Shown piece by piece: positions 1 through 11,057 of a stretch of 44,603 bases of DNA (positions within the stretch are counted from its first letter, which is position 1; each line of letters begins with the position of its first letter). The stretch is from Podaxis mareebaensis. Its lineage: Eukaryota > Basidiomycota > Agaricomycetes > Agaricales > Agaricaceae. Made by a program: the position numbers and the translations under genes. Under the pieces are notes generated by a model. The model was not told where the DNA came from, did no database searches, and worked only from the letters and a program-made list of their open reading frames with translations. The stretch is from positions 1 to 44,603 of the forward strand of contig JAEUWP010000270.1 in NCBI GenBank assembly GCA_018524725.1, read 5' to 3'.

Positions 1-2388
1 TGTGAAACTCTTATAAAGTCCACATAACACATCAAGTTCATCGTTTGTCAGGTCGTCGTCCAAGTACTCCACCCCATTGACGTCGCAGGCAACGAAGTTG
101 TAGTTTGACTGCAGGTAAACTCCAGATGGGCCTTTAAGCGCTTCGCTGACGCCAATGTGCCGCAGTGCCAATCGCCACATGAACCCTCCACGAAGAAGTG
201 CAGCTCGGGCCCGTTTGGAACACAGGATTGCGTGGCATTGTTTTTCCCAAGAATCGAAGTCTTTCCTGGTGAACACATGGCCCTGAAGTTGCATAGGCAC
301 TACCGAGCAGGTGAGTTGATCCTGTTTGGGCTGCAAGCTCGCTCTCTTCTGCAGCGTTCGAAACGGAATCCCAGCAGACACCAACTCCATCACGATATCT
401 TTCTTGGTCAGCTCATCGTCGAGGCAGCAGATAAACAATGCGGCAGAGGCTGTGTAGACAGCGATATACCAAGGAACCATAGCCTGGTCACGAAGGTCGA
501 ACATGTGGAGCAATTGCTTGCCTGACTTCACCTTGCAGATGAACTTGAGCCGTTGGGCAAAACGAAGCTGCCGCCCACTGGACATTGAGAGGTCCCAGGT
601 TGATGGGTGGGGCTTCTTCTCTTCCTTAGCTGCCAGACACATTCTGAATTCGACGCACAACTGGCTGAGCGATGTTTTCCAGAACATGTTGTCCGGTTTA
701 ACGGAAGTGGTGCCCAGCACCGCAATGACGGATCGAATATCGCCCAACCCTACAGCTCCCGCAGTTGCAAGCTCACTAGCCGGTTGAACAAAGCCGTAGA
801 AATTTGTCAAGATCTCCAACACCTCCCATTTTGCCCGTTCAGCCAACCCTGCATAAGAAGTGGCAGTGAACTCAAAGGGTTGTAACCCTTTCTTTGCCGC
901 TGAGGGCTGGCAGGCAGGACTGGCGATTGACATGGCAGGAGGCGTGGTTGACGTTGGTGAAATAGTTCATCCCTCCGGCACAGGTGAAGACGCTCGAAAA
1001 TCTGGCACTTCCTCATCAGAGCTTTCGTCGCTGTCTTCAGGGGACTCTCCCCACTCTTGGCAACAGTTCCACTCATTGAAGTACGGGTCGTAGCGCTTTT
1101 GGTCCTTCCCATAGTCGTCTAGTGTCTCCTTGCGTTCATCCCGACGAACCAACGTTCGTACGAACCGAGTTGGATCATCGAAATCCCAATCCCACACGTA
1201 AACAGGAGCAGATTCCGTTGGTGGGCAGCACTCACGATTCTCTCGTCGTTGCCGCTCCAGGGGGGTCTCCCTCACTCGCCTCTTTGCACACGCAGCTTCA
1301 CGCTTCTTCAACCAAGGCTCCCAGACAGCACGGCCTGATTTCGAAGGTAGTATTATATTCGTCCTTGCGCGCTTTTTGGGAGGTGATGACGAGGGGGGCG
1401 TAATTACCGAGGAGTGGTCCTGGGGTACAGCGAAATCGAAACTTGGTGTGACATCCGAAGGCCTGCAAAAATCGTCGTTCATGAGATCTTGCATTGAATT
1501 CGAAGCGGGAGTTGGGGAAATCCAGGTCGTGGCTTCCTGGAGTAACTCGGGAGGCGGTGGAATCAGCTTGAATTTGAGGCCCTCCCGATCAGCCCTTGCA
1601 ATTTCTCTGTTGCCCCAATGATACCAGACAGGGACTCCTTCACCAATAAACCATGCAACGTGGGGTTGGTCAGGATAATCATCTGGAAAATGGAGAAGAC
1701 CAACTCACTCCACATTCCAAAATCTTTGCAACAAAGGGGCAGTGTGAAACTGGTCCCACAAAATCTGGTCACTCCGCCACTTTACCAACTGCGTAAACCA
1801 GTGAGGAGGTGTAATGCCTTCCTCGAACTTCGGATCCTCTGGAACCTTTCTTGTCATCCAGAAGATCAGGCCTATCCACATTGCGAACCAGTCCCTGCCT
1901 TGTAAGATGTTGTACCGAGCTGCTTGTTCGCTGACATGGCTGTGTTGGTATCCCCATTTGCATGGCGGAAATGGTGTAACGTAGCTCAAACCGTTTTCTT
2001 TTCCCAATAAATGGGCCACTTCCCACAAGAGTCGATCGACGACAAGCCACTGAGTGGAGATTTTTTCCTGCATGATAAACACATTGTTTTCTTTCAAAGG
2101 TATGTGCCTGGGAGTGAACGCCAACACCTCCAGGAGAGGACCATTGTAGCACACAGGTCTTTTCGGTACAAAGCCCAGCCACTCTGTACTCGCAGTCCAC
2201 CAGTGTGGTTCGTCGAACGCCTCTATCGAAGTGGCTCCATGGGTAGTGAGCGAGGTCTTGTCGAATGCGAATGGCAGATTCTTGACATCGCGCTCACTAT
2301 TAGGTGAGAAGAAAACGTTGCCGTTGATAATTTGCACCCTTCCACGCATATTGAAAATGATGTTTAGGAATATCCCTGGTGATCCCAA
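1..2388 (-). pseudogene. Transposon-associated hypothetical protein family, copy 1 (partial, two in-frame TGA)
   Basis: I do not recognise a named domain. One minus-strand frame runs from about 2388 to the left window edge, close to 800 codons, broken only by TGA at 1705-1707 and 967-969. Tryptophan-rich blocks stand out: HWWTASTEWLGFVPKRPVC, then GRDWFAMWIGLIFWM near 1850, then VPVWYHWG near 1640. A polar and acidic middle (KKRARTN, EDSDESSDEE) follows, then YVWDWDFDDPTRF. The same blocks in the same order occur in the decayed copy at 32510-36679, so the family is real and multicopy. That copy also shows that the C-terminus lies beyond the left edge here. Both stops could be CGA arginine codons mutated to TGA; the 967 stop could instead lie in an unrecognised intron. 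A start at the ATG at 2388 overlaps a 14-bp repeat, so the true start may be further in. CpG is frequent (17 by my count in 121-420), unlike in copy 2. Confidence 0.6.
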
Positions 2389-2897
2389 GGAGTAGAACTC
2401 GCAATTTCTGGAGTATCCCAGAAAGTTGAGTACTGGTTTCTGGAGTTTCCCAGAAAGATGTGTGGTAGGAAAAACAAATGCGCTGGGAAAAAAGGTCAGT
2501 TGAAGTCCGAGGGTGAGATTACATTGACCTACCCAGTTTTACGTTGGGTCCTGGTTTGATGTACGAAAATGAAGGGAAAATCCGAATAAGGTTGGAGTGT
2601 TTGGTCCTATGTAGCATGTGATACAATTAATAATTTGGACATTGCCGTTTCTCATTCCAGCCACCGCAACACGCTACCTTACTACCCCTCACTACCGTTT
2701 GAACACGATATCCAGAAAGCAGGTAAAGTACAAACCTAACGATCTTATTTTATATTCAGGTATGCCGCTCGACTGCTCGAATCGCTGCATCCCAGGGTTC
2801 ATAGTTTTTTTGGACACACTGGGACACTCCAGTGCTCCTTTTTCAATCGTGCTGGGACACTCCAGTACCCCTTGTTTCTCCATGCTGGGATCACCAG
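2376..2897. repeat. Inverted array of a 14-bp motif, first locus
   Basis: Three copies in one orientation lie at 2376-2389 (CTGGTGATCCCAAG), 2408-2421 (CTGGAGTATCCCAG) and 2440-2453 (CTGGAGTTTCCCAG). Three in the opposite orientation lie at 2819-2832 and 2852-2865 (both CTGGGACACTCCAG) and 2885-2897 (CTGGGATCACCAG). Spacing inside each arm is 32-33 bp. The core between the arms is exactly 365 bp (2454-2818). The array sits just upstream of the copy 1 gene; an equivalent array sits upstream of copy 2. It resembles subterminal transposase-binding repeats, but that role is inferred. The core has no gene I can support. Confidence 0.75.
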
Positions 2898-3122
2898 CAT
2901 CGTCGAGAGTTGATCACGTAGTCTGAAAATTTGTTTTACGTTCATGTTCTATCTTATGAAAACCTGGAAGCCTGGCCCTGTTTAAACCAGGCTGCCCCGG
3001 TCTGGTGCGACCGACGCGGCCACATGATGCCCGACGCTGGCGGCCTCCGCAACTCCGCCTTCAGTTGTTTCTGTCCCACCACCTCTCCTATGCGCACTTG
3101 GGGCATCCCTTTACTTATCCTG

Positions 3123-6100
3123 ATGATGCTTCAGTGTCTTGGGTGCGGCTACAAGGCTGGAAACCGGCAAGCTCTCAGCAAGCACTACAATGGGCACTGT
3201 AAGGAAGGGAAACGAGTTCTGACCACTCTCCTTGAAAATGCCCTTGAGCCGATTCAATCCCAGTCCAAGATTCCTCGGACCGTACTCAAGGATGTCTCTC
3301 AGGAGTGTAACAAAGAAGACCAGGTCACGATTCAGTCATCTGTACGTATCCAAATTGTTCATCTATGCTCAAACAGCTCATGTATGCTTGTAAACAGGTC
3401 TTGGAGCCCAAGTCTCTGCTTGAGCCTCAAATGTTGTACCCTCCATGTGAGGTTGGACCCCAGTCTCTGCCTGAACCTCGAGTGCAGGACCCTCTGCCTG
3501 AGGCTGAGCCCGGGCCTCTGCCTGAGTCTCAAATGTTGGACCCTCCACCTGAGTCTCAAACGTTGGACCCTCCACCTGAGTCTCAAATGTTGGACCCTCC
3601 ACCTGAGTCTCAAATGTTGGATCCTCCGGCTGAGGCTGATCCGCCGCCTGACAACTACGTTTATCCGACCCACTGTGGACGCCAGCGCAGAATGCCTAAA
3701 TGGTTTCAAGATATGGTTCCTTCTCTCCTCACTCAGCTCCCGCACATGCCTCCCCCCATTCCCCGAAGTGTCCCTCCAACGCCAGCACGTCCTGCCTCGT
3801 TTTCGCCATCACCTTCCCCAGAACCTGAACTGGTGGTTTGCAAAACAGAGCCCAATTCATTTGGTCTATATCACACCTACACGACTTTTCCTCAACGCGA
3901 TCCCGAGGATGAACAAACCTTAGACAAGGTATGCAATGGGCCCGGTTTCTCGGTGAATCAGGAACCTGAGTTGCCGCAGTGGTGGTCGGGACTTATGCCC
4001 TCGCTGGACTCCTTGCCAAAGAATCCCTTCGCCCCCTTCAAGAACAAGACCCAATTTCTTCTCATGTCTTGGTTCTACGAAAATACAACAGCCAATTCCT
4101 TGACTTCTCTTGATAAACTGGTCGACGATGTCATCCTGCATGAAGATTTCGACAAGGAGGACTTGCGAGGTTTCAGTGCGTCTCGAGCGTCTCGAGCGTT
4201 AGATCAGACACAGGCGGGAAAAGAGGGATCAAGTGCACCAGAGTTTCTCTCCGAGAATATGTGGAAGACGGGCTCAGTCAAGCTTCGGATTCCTAAAGAG
4301 GGAAAGAGCTACAAGTCTGAGGATGAGGCTCCTACTGTTACGATCGACGGAATCTACTACCGCAGTTTGACTGAGGTTATTCGAACTGCTTTCCAAGATG
4401 AATCGGCTCGCTCTTTCCATTACACCCCCCACCGGCTATTTTGGAAACCCACGCCACAGTCTCAACCTGAACGTGTTATCTCCGAGCTCTACAACTCTGA
4501 CGCCCTTCTCGAGGAACACGAAAAACTACAGAAACAACTGCAGGAGCCAGGTTGTGAGCTGGAACGGTCTATCGTGAGCATTATGCTTTGGTCAGACTCG
4601 ACTCACCTCACAAATTTTGGCACCGCTTCTATGTGGCCCGTCTACTGTTACTTTGGCAATCAATCCAAGTACGAGCATGCAAAACCAACTCAGTTTGCTG
4701 CTCACCACCTTGCGTACATCCCTTCTGTGAGTTTACCCTTGATATTACCAACTTTGTTCTAATCCCCATTGTATTAGCTACCGGATGCAATCCAGGATGA
4801 GTACAAGAAGATTCATGGTGTCCCAGCTTCTGCAACAATGTTGACTCACCTCAAACGTGAACTCATGCACGCCATATGGGAGTTACTCCTGGATGAAGAG
4901 TTTACCGAGGCTTACCAACATGGCATGGTCGTTCCATGTGCTGACAGTTTAACCCGACGACTATATCCTCGTATTGTTACGTATTCAGCCGATTACCCAG
5001 AGAAGTGAATCAAGCCATGTCTGGTGGGCTACCATTCTCATAAACCTTACAGGGTGTTGCTCTCGACAATACGATTCTTGGGTGGCTGCCCTTGTCCGCG
5101 TTGTTACATCGAGAAGGATAAAATTAGCGCGCTGGGTACTATGGTTGACGACCAACGTCGAGCACATAAACGAATGGATAACTCTAGTCATCAGTTCGAC
5201 GTCAATCGCGCTCGTAAGATGATCTTCGAAGGTGGCCTGGCTGTCAATAGCACAGTGGTTGACAGGCTTCTCAAGCCCAAGTCTCAAACACCAACTCGGG
5301 TAAGTTTCATGTTCTTGTTCTTCTCCTAAACTGACCATCCAGTAGAACGCATTTTCAGAGCGGCTTTCATCATTCGGCTTTGAATACCACGCTATATTTG
5401 TCCCTGACCTCCTCCATGAATTCGAACTTGGAACATGGAAGGCTGTCTTTGCGCATCTGGTACGGATCCTTTATGCTGCCAGTGGTTCGCATATTCAGGC
5501 CCTCAACAAGTGGTATGTTCTTGTTTATCATCTAGTCAATATCGCGCCAACTCAGTAATAGGTATCGCCAAACTCCAACCTTTGGCTGCAGCACTATTCG
5601 CAAATTCAGCAATAATGCATCCGAAATGAAGAAGTTAGCGGGTCGAGACTTCGAGGATCTGCTTCAGGTTTGTGTTTTTATTATTTGGCCTAATGACTGA
5701 TGCTTAGTTTCGTGTTAGTGTTCATTGCCTGTCTTCGAAGGCTTACTTCCCGAGCCTCATAATCGAACGATCCTCGATCTCTTGTTTTCCCTCTGCCACT
5801 GGCATGCCCTCGCCAAACTTCGCCTTCATACGTCAGGAACCCTTGACTCCCTTCATCTGGCAACAAGATCTTTGGGGAAGGCTTTACGAACGTTCATCAA
5901 GAAAACCTGTTCAAGTTTTCAGACAAAGGAAGTTCCCCAGAATCACACGGGTCGTAGACAAGCACCAGTCCAGCAGTTGTCATCTTCGGTCAAGAGAGTT
6001 TTCAATGCTTGTACTTACAAGTTGCACGCTCTCGGTGACTATGTTGAGAGTATATGGCGATATGGTACAACTGACGGATACTCGACGCAAGTGGTGCGTT

Positions 6101-7402
6101 AGATGTCTTACAGCTGTTGCTTTATCACTGATAATCACACAGGGGGAGCTTGAGCATAGACGCATCAAGCACTTTTATGTCCAAACTAACAAACAGAGCT
6201 CTTATACAGTACAGATTGCAAAACATCAATGACGTGAACGCATGCTCAGGAAAATGAAGCAGTTGCAGAGTTGCCCACCTCCTAATGACCCCGAAGATAT
6301 CTTGCCTATATCGCCCCGTGAACACCACTACATCTTGCCTTCACAGAAGACTTATTACGATGTTACCCGTTGGTTAGGAACGCACATTGGCGATCCGGCT
6401 CTTGAGGTATGACCTTCATTTATTCCTGGTATTTATTGTCATTGACGTACATTGGAGGATTTTCTGCCCAAACTCAAGAACCATCTGCTCTCTTGGATCC
6501 GAAATGACAGTATTGACACGACTTATCCTCTGGCTGAACAAAATGCGGTAGCATTCCGGTCCAATCGGCTTTATTATCGCAAGCATTTACAAGTTAATTA
6601 TACCACCTACGACATGCGCCGTACCCAAGATGTTATCAATCCCAACAGCCATGCCAATGTGATGGTTCTAGCGCATCAGACGAACCCAGGCGATCACCCA
6701 TATTGTTATGCTCGAGTTCTCTCAATATTTCATGCTGAAGTGCATGACAACATGCGCCGATCTACAAACCGAGGCTCGCAACACATGGAATTTCTATGGG
6801 TACGCTGGTATGAGTTGGATACATCATATGTGGCAGGGTTTGGAGCTAGAAGGCTTCCCCGCTTGGCATTTTCTACTGGCGCTGATGCCTTCGGTTTCCT
6901 TGATCTGAGAAATGTCATACGGGGGGCGCACTTGATTCCCAGCTATAAATCGGGTTATTCTAATGCATTGGGCCCAACAATAGCACGCCGACAATCAGAC
7001 AATGACCAGGACTGGCAATATTTTTGTGTTAATATGTACGGCTATTCCTTGTTCTATGCATGCTTTTTGATGACCTGTTCTAGGTTTGTCGATCGAGATA
7101 TGTTCATGCGATTCCGAGGTGGTGGTGTTGGCCATGCGTCTACAACAGGAAATAACCGCGTGGAAGGCGTGCCGACCCCCGATGATGACAGCGATGATGA
7201 CAGTGATGAAGCCGAACTCGATCTCCCTGGTATGCGCGAGGAGCTTGTTGATTATGGTTACACTATGGGTACGCAAGTGATGAATAAGGACAATAATGAG
7301 GAAGAGGAGTCGCTAGGGGATGAAGAAAGTGATTGGGAGTCGGATGAGGGGGAATGGGTTGAGAATGATGCAGAGTTAGAGGGTTACGGGTCTTTTAATT
7401 AG
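3123..7402 (+). pseudogene. Plavaka-type DDE transposase gene, ten exons, one in-frame stop
   Basis: Product would be a Plavaka transposase (Pfam Plavaka family), the DNA cut-and-paste enzyme of a basidiomycete transposon. Phase-consistent exons: 3123-3341, 3398-4726, 4778-5004, 5053-5299, 5346-5512, 5562-5667, 5719-6090, 6143-6406, 6458-7035, 7084-7402, about 1,275 codons. The order is typical: an N-terminal CLGCGYK...HYNGHC zinc-finger-like motif, a Pro-rich spacer, then TNFGTASMWPVYCYFGNQSK, KPTQFAAHHLAYIPS, CADSLTRRLYPR, YSADYPEK, CPCPRC, VPDLLHEFELG, TDGYSTQGELEHRRIK, and VDRDMFMRFRGGGVGH before an acidic tail. Introns are 46-56 bp. The start is uncertain; 3090 is also in frame. One TGA at 6230-6232 interrupts exon 8, where an arginine codon (CGA) is expected, so this copy is probably dead unless the stop is bypassed. 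No termini or target-site duplication were identified. Confidence 0.85.
3521..3628 (+). repeat. Four tandem 27-bp units in the transposase frame
   Basis: Four near-identical 27-bp units, beginning CCTGAGTCTCAAATGTTGGA, lie in frame in the second exon of the Plavaka gene and encode repeats of PESQMLDPP. The unit is a multiple of three, so copy number can change without breaking the frame. The antisense open frames over this stretch are a by-product of the repeat. Confidence 0.85.
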
Positions 7403-7420
7403 ATAAAAGTACTTCGAGTT

Positions 7421-7830
7421 CTACAGCAAAGGTTTCAAGGGAAGGAGGAGTAGTTGAACATGTTTGGCTGTGGGTAATGGTTGGATCGGTAAATGTATAA
7501 GTCTGGCTGTGGAAGGAATAATACACTGCGGACTATGACGCTCAACTGAGAAAAACCGGACACGCTTTTGAGTGCCTTGGGTTGAGAGTGGGGGAGCATA
7601 CACACCTTGCGCCTCTGTATCCGCCAAATATGCTTCATCCTCATCGCCGCCATTGCGATTACCACTGTCCTCTCCTTCTCCATCCTCCTCGTTTCCATCT
7701 ACGCTTTTGTTGCGTAACGTAAGTGTATCTTGTCCGTCATTGCTATCCTCGCAAGGTTCTCGGCAAATCTTCGTTCTGGATCCCAGGTGAGCCTTCTCGT
7801 TCATCATCCGCATCGTATCTGCTGTTCTGA
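7421..7830 (-). pseudogene. Acidic-protein gene fragment, repeat copy A
   Basis: A minus-strand reading rich in Asp and Glu (GNEEDGEGEDSGNRNGGDED, then YLADTEAQG) over roughly 7560-7800. The same stretch recurs in the same orientation at about 9290-9500 and 9640-10065: LRNESLDRNEEDG in copy C matches LRNKSVDGNEEDG here. The DNA next to it (a CAACTGAGAAAAA block near 7542) also recurs near 9303. No start, stop or intron set makes a complete gene. I do not know the function of the parent protein; these look like dispersed duplicates of one exon region. Confidence 0.45.
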
Positions 7831-8150
7831 CCGTCTTCTATATGGCCCTGATGTCAAAGGGATAAGGAACTTGGTGATATTCCTAGTCAACTTTCCGAAT
7901 TGCGCCGAGGTCGGTGCTGAAGGAGTTAAGTTTGCTAAGGGGTTAATTAAACTGAGGTATGCCAAATTTCTTCAAAGCCCATTCCGCGCATTCAGGTTTC
8001 TTCATTTGTGAGTCAGGGATAACAGTGAACGGTGAAGAACATGCATAACTGGATCTATGGAAGGAATACTACAGACCAACTGGTAATGAAAGACGTCAGA
8101 CACGTCATTATAAACGAGGAACAGGTCAGATCATCCATACTGATAGTTCG

Positions 8151-9061
8151 CGTAGCTCATTTGGAGGACCTTCTCGCTTGAGAACATGTTCCTGCCACGG
8201 GTACATTCAGGTTAGTTCGGGACTGCACTCCTCGCCAACGCACCATTTGACCCCGAGCTTCTTCTTAGCGAACTTCAACATATCATGAATGCGAATGAAA
8301 TTCACGAATGCATACCTAACATTACAGCCTGAAGCCAAACATCAAGGAAAGGTAAGGACCGGCGGTCAACATAAACACACTGTTCTTGAAATCCATTTGA
8401 AGGTAAAGGAAATCGATTTTGCGGGGGCAAACTTCATTGATGTAGTCGATCAAGTCTTTAGCAGTCATCTTGTTTGGGATATTTTTTATCATGACCATTG
8501 TGAGGGTGTCGAGGCCCTCCTCAATGCGTGCAATGTTCAAGTAGTTGTGATCACTGACACTAGGACCCGTGGTAGGCAGGTTACAGGTGACGTCGAGATC
8601 GGAAGAATCGGTCAGATTATTAACAAATATTGGTCAATCTGGGGCGATGGCGGGGTGGGGTTCGACAAGTGTGTGAGGCTGCATATGTAGGGCGTGGGAG
8701 ACGACAGGGAAGACGAGGCCATTTGGAATGAAGTGGGATTTGTGCTCTGGTCTGGGTAGCGATGTTCAACGAGGACAACTGGAATAGCCAGTATGAATGG
8801 TGGAGTGAACATTTCGAGGCTACTTCCGACATTGGGCACCATCATACTGGGATCAAATGGCCAACTTGTACCAGGAAGCATTCCTTGCGGTTCGTGTTCG
8901 TTAGAAACAGTGAAGGCCTGGGGAAGGGGCTGGCCGGGAAATGGAACAGTGTTCACGAATGAAGGGTTGAAATATCCACTGAAATGGGGCTGAACCGCCG
9001 ACAACTCATGTCCTTTTGAGGGACAGTAGCGACATTCAGTGGTGGTGCAAGTCTGAGTCAT
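8151..9061 (-). pseudogene. Mei2-like RNA-binding protein gene, C-terminal RRM part (truncated)
   Basis: Mei2-like proteins bind RNA through a C-terminal RRM (Pfam RRM_2) and in fission yeast promote meiosis. The minus strand here carries that domain: TLTMVMIKNIPNKM, then DLIDYINEVCPRKIDFLYL and MDFKN in the exon ending at 8381. After an intron at 8339-8380 come SCNVRYAFVNF and KFAKKKLGVKW (exon 8244-8338). After another intron at 8192-8243 come NMFSSEKVLQMSYANYQ (8151-8191). Phases agree across both introns. The reading upstream (8612-9061; GYFNPSFVNTVPFPG, Pro/Ser-rich) is plausibly the same gene but joins the RRM only through a frame break near 8610. Beyond 8151 the expected continuation is missing and a local repeat begins. 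The N-terminal RRM lies on the opposite strand at 9108-9290, so the gene has been rearranged. RRM_2 identity is secure by motif; activity is unlikely. Confidence 0.7.
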
Positions 9062-9107
9062 ATGGGGACCTTTGGCTTCTCAAACCGGAATCACAGGTCG
9101 GAGATGG

Positions 9108-9290
9108 CGAGGTACGCCCTATAACCCTTTCTGTGCATCCTCCGCACTTACGGAACACAAACCAGAGCTTCCTGGTTCAGTTCTTCGACGTGAGAGACGC
9201 TAAGGAGGCTTATGCCTCACTCAATGAACAAATCATGTTTGGCATGAAACTGAGCACTTCTGGTCGGGTACCCCAGGATTTTCAGGAGAA
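9108..9290 (+). pseudogene. Mei2-like N-terminal RRM fragment, inverted relative to the rest
   Basis: The plus strand reads FLVQFFDVRDAKEAYASLNE followed by QIMFGMKLS, the second half of an RRM fold as found in the N-terminal RRMs of Mei2-like proteins. It ends at about 9290, where copy B of the acidic repeat starts. It lies head-to-head with the RRM_2 part on the minus strand, with the junction near 9062-9107. It is either the displaced 5' half of the same gene or a fragment of a second copy. Assignment rests on this one motif. Confidence 0.4.
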
Positions 9291-9500
9291 CAATGATAGC
9301 ACTCAACTGAGAAAAATGGGATGCGCTTTTGAGCGTGTTGGGGGAGTGAGAACGAGGGAACGTACGTACCCTATGCTTCCGTATCTGCGAGGTATTCTTC
9401 GTCCTCAGCATCACCACCCCCATTACCACCATCCTGCCTTTCGTTTGCACCCTCCTCATTCTCATCTAGGCTGTCGTTTCGCAAAGAGGGGGAGAGCGAT
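9290..9500 (-). pseudogene. Acidic-protein gene fragment, repeat copy B
   Basis: Shares the CAACTGAGAAAAA block (9303) and the following coding-like stretch with copies A (7421-7830) and C (9640-10065). It is more degraded: the acidic reading is broken by frame changes, and the clearest minus-strand piece is TLKSASHFSQLSAIIVLLK. It abuts the inverted Mei2-like RRM fragment directly, which makes this junction a rearrangement or insertion point. No independent function can be assigned. Confidence 0.35.
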
Positions 9501-9639
9501 ACGTTCGTTCAATCCAGAGGTGTTGAGGGCCAAGTGGTGGTGGTTTTGGACGTATTCGATCGCTACAAGCACGATAATCACGACAACGAAGGTGAATTCG
9601 GTCCTGTAGCACATGGCAGTGGAAGCGTCTGGCACACTT

Positions 9640-10065
9640 GCGAGTCAGGGGTATAATAGTGAACGGCGAAAAAAATGTATAGCTCAATACATGAAAGGAA
9701 TATTGCAAGATGGCGCTCACAGGTGCATCTGTAGAACTATGAAAAACTGAACGCATCTTTGAGTACATTGGGGAGAGAGTATAGTTGGGAACAAAGGACG
9801 GTGCGTACCTTATGCCTTATGCCTCTGAGTCCGCTAAATACCCTTCATCCTCGTCACCGCCCTCTTCTTCGCCTCCATCCTCCTCATTCCTATCTAGGCT
9901 TTCGTTTCGCAACGTATGTGCATCGTCCTCATCGCCGTCATCCTCGCGAAGATTGTCGGCCAATCTACATTCTGACTCGGTTCTAGGTGAGTTTTGTGTT
10001 TCCTGTTCATCGTCCGCATCGTATCCGCTGTTCTGACCATCTTCTGTGTGGCTTTCAGCTTCCAT
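9640..10065 (-). pseudogene. Acidic-protein gene fragment, repeat copy C
   Basis: The best preserved of the three repeats. The minus frame from 10065 reads through LADNLREDDGDEDDAH, LRNESLDRNEEDGG and DEDEGYLADSEA before a stop, then continues in another frame with FHSSTDAPVSAILQYSFH near 9690. The flank near 9645-9700 matches DNA near 8005-8060, which adds a fourth, flank-only copy. No complete gene can be assembled and no family is recognised. Confidence 0.4.
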
Positions 10066-10380
10066 TCATTGAAGAATATCGTTTTCTTACTGTTGTTCCA
10101 AGCGGATTGAGTGTTGCGACGGAGACGGCGAAAGATTCGGTTGATGACGCGGTGGTATCTAGAGTCGGTGAGCAGGCGCCAGGACTGTTATGAGAGTACT
10201 TACAGAGCAACCGGTTGGAAAGTGTTCATTCTGTATCGTGTCAATACTGTGCTTGATTGAAAACAGAGACGAGATCAGTTCCAAGTTGCGAAGTTCATGT
10301 TCCCACTATACATGTACAAACAAATAATTGGGCGTTGCTCGTATTCACAGGTCTGAAGGGGTTTTTCACTTGAAGACGTC

Positions 10381-10461
10381 TATTGTAGATACTGTAGGTA
10401 CTGTAGATACTGTAGATACTGTAGGTACTGTAGATACTGTAGATACTGTAGGTACTGTAGA
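10381..10461. repeat. 9-bp minisatellite with a 27-bp higher-order period
   Basis: Nine tandem units of TACTGTAGR, the first slightly divergent (TATTGTAGA). The last base follows a repeating pattern G, A, A, giving three copies of a 27-bp higher-order unit. This suggests expansion by 27-bp blocks rather than by single units. Confidence 0.9.
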
Positions 10462-10998
10462 ACGCATTATATTTAGGTCAGCTAAAATTAATCAGTGATC
10501 GCCAGGGCTGATGCAATATGTGGCCCGAGCGGCTTACAATCTCTCCTACGCCCGCAAGATCTGCTGTCTATATAGCCATTTAAGCGCTACTAACACTAAT
10601 ATGCCCATATATGTTATGCCAATGTTTTTTAATCTTACATTTTCGCTTATTATTCCGGAAAATGGAAAGATTTTACATTTTGAATGCCGAAAAAATGTTG
10701 AATATGAATATCTACCCAAAATATCATTGCGGGTCAATACATTCTGAACAAAAGGATTCGATGGCATAAGAAATGCATTCAAATGTTTCGGCCATGCTGT
10801 TATACCGCCGAAAACATTGCGCACCCTTACATACTGCTTCAAATGTTTTTTTTTGCTATTAATGTCTATTTTATCTTTTGAATACTATACATAGACCAAA
10901 ATGTAATAATAGTTTTGAGCCGTTTCACTGATGGGAATCGGTCAGACCTGATCAAGGTTTCTTGTTCAGTCATGGGTTGGTTCCCCTACACGAAAGCT

Positions 10999-11005
10999 AT
11001 ATATC
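10999..11005 (+). promoter_or_regulatory. TATA element of the six-cysteine gene
   Basis: TATATAT, 53 bp upstream of the ATG at 11058. This distance would place transcription start shortly before the ATG. It is inferred from position only. Confidence 0.35.
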
Positions 11006-11057
11006 AAGGTTTATACAGGTCGTACCCTTCATTCTTTCCACAGTGCTGCACTTTGAC

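Larger units (their letters stand above)
10066..11057. other. Intergenic stretch upstream of the cysteine-rich gene
   Basis: No gene can be supported here. It contains the 9-bp minisatellite at 10381-10461 and an AT-rich block (10580-10920) whose short open frames on both strands lack family features. A TATATAT element lies at 10999-11005, about 53 bp before the ATG of the next gene. Confidence 0.5.

Noticed and set aside
2376..2897. Motif arrays as true CACTA termini (CACTG...CAGTG ends)
   Set aside because: Some motifs read CACTGGG, but the arms face the wrong way for a single element to lie between array and gene, and no 3-bp target duplication was found. Kept as an inverted array only.
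3359..3745. Antisense frames of 74-128 codons over the Pro-rich part of Plavaka
   Set aside because: Produced by the in-frame 27-bp repeats on the other strand.
10381..10461. CRISPR-like repeat array
   Set aside because: Units are contiguous 9-mers without spacers, and the DNA is clearly eukaryotic.
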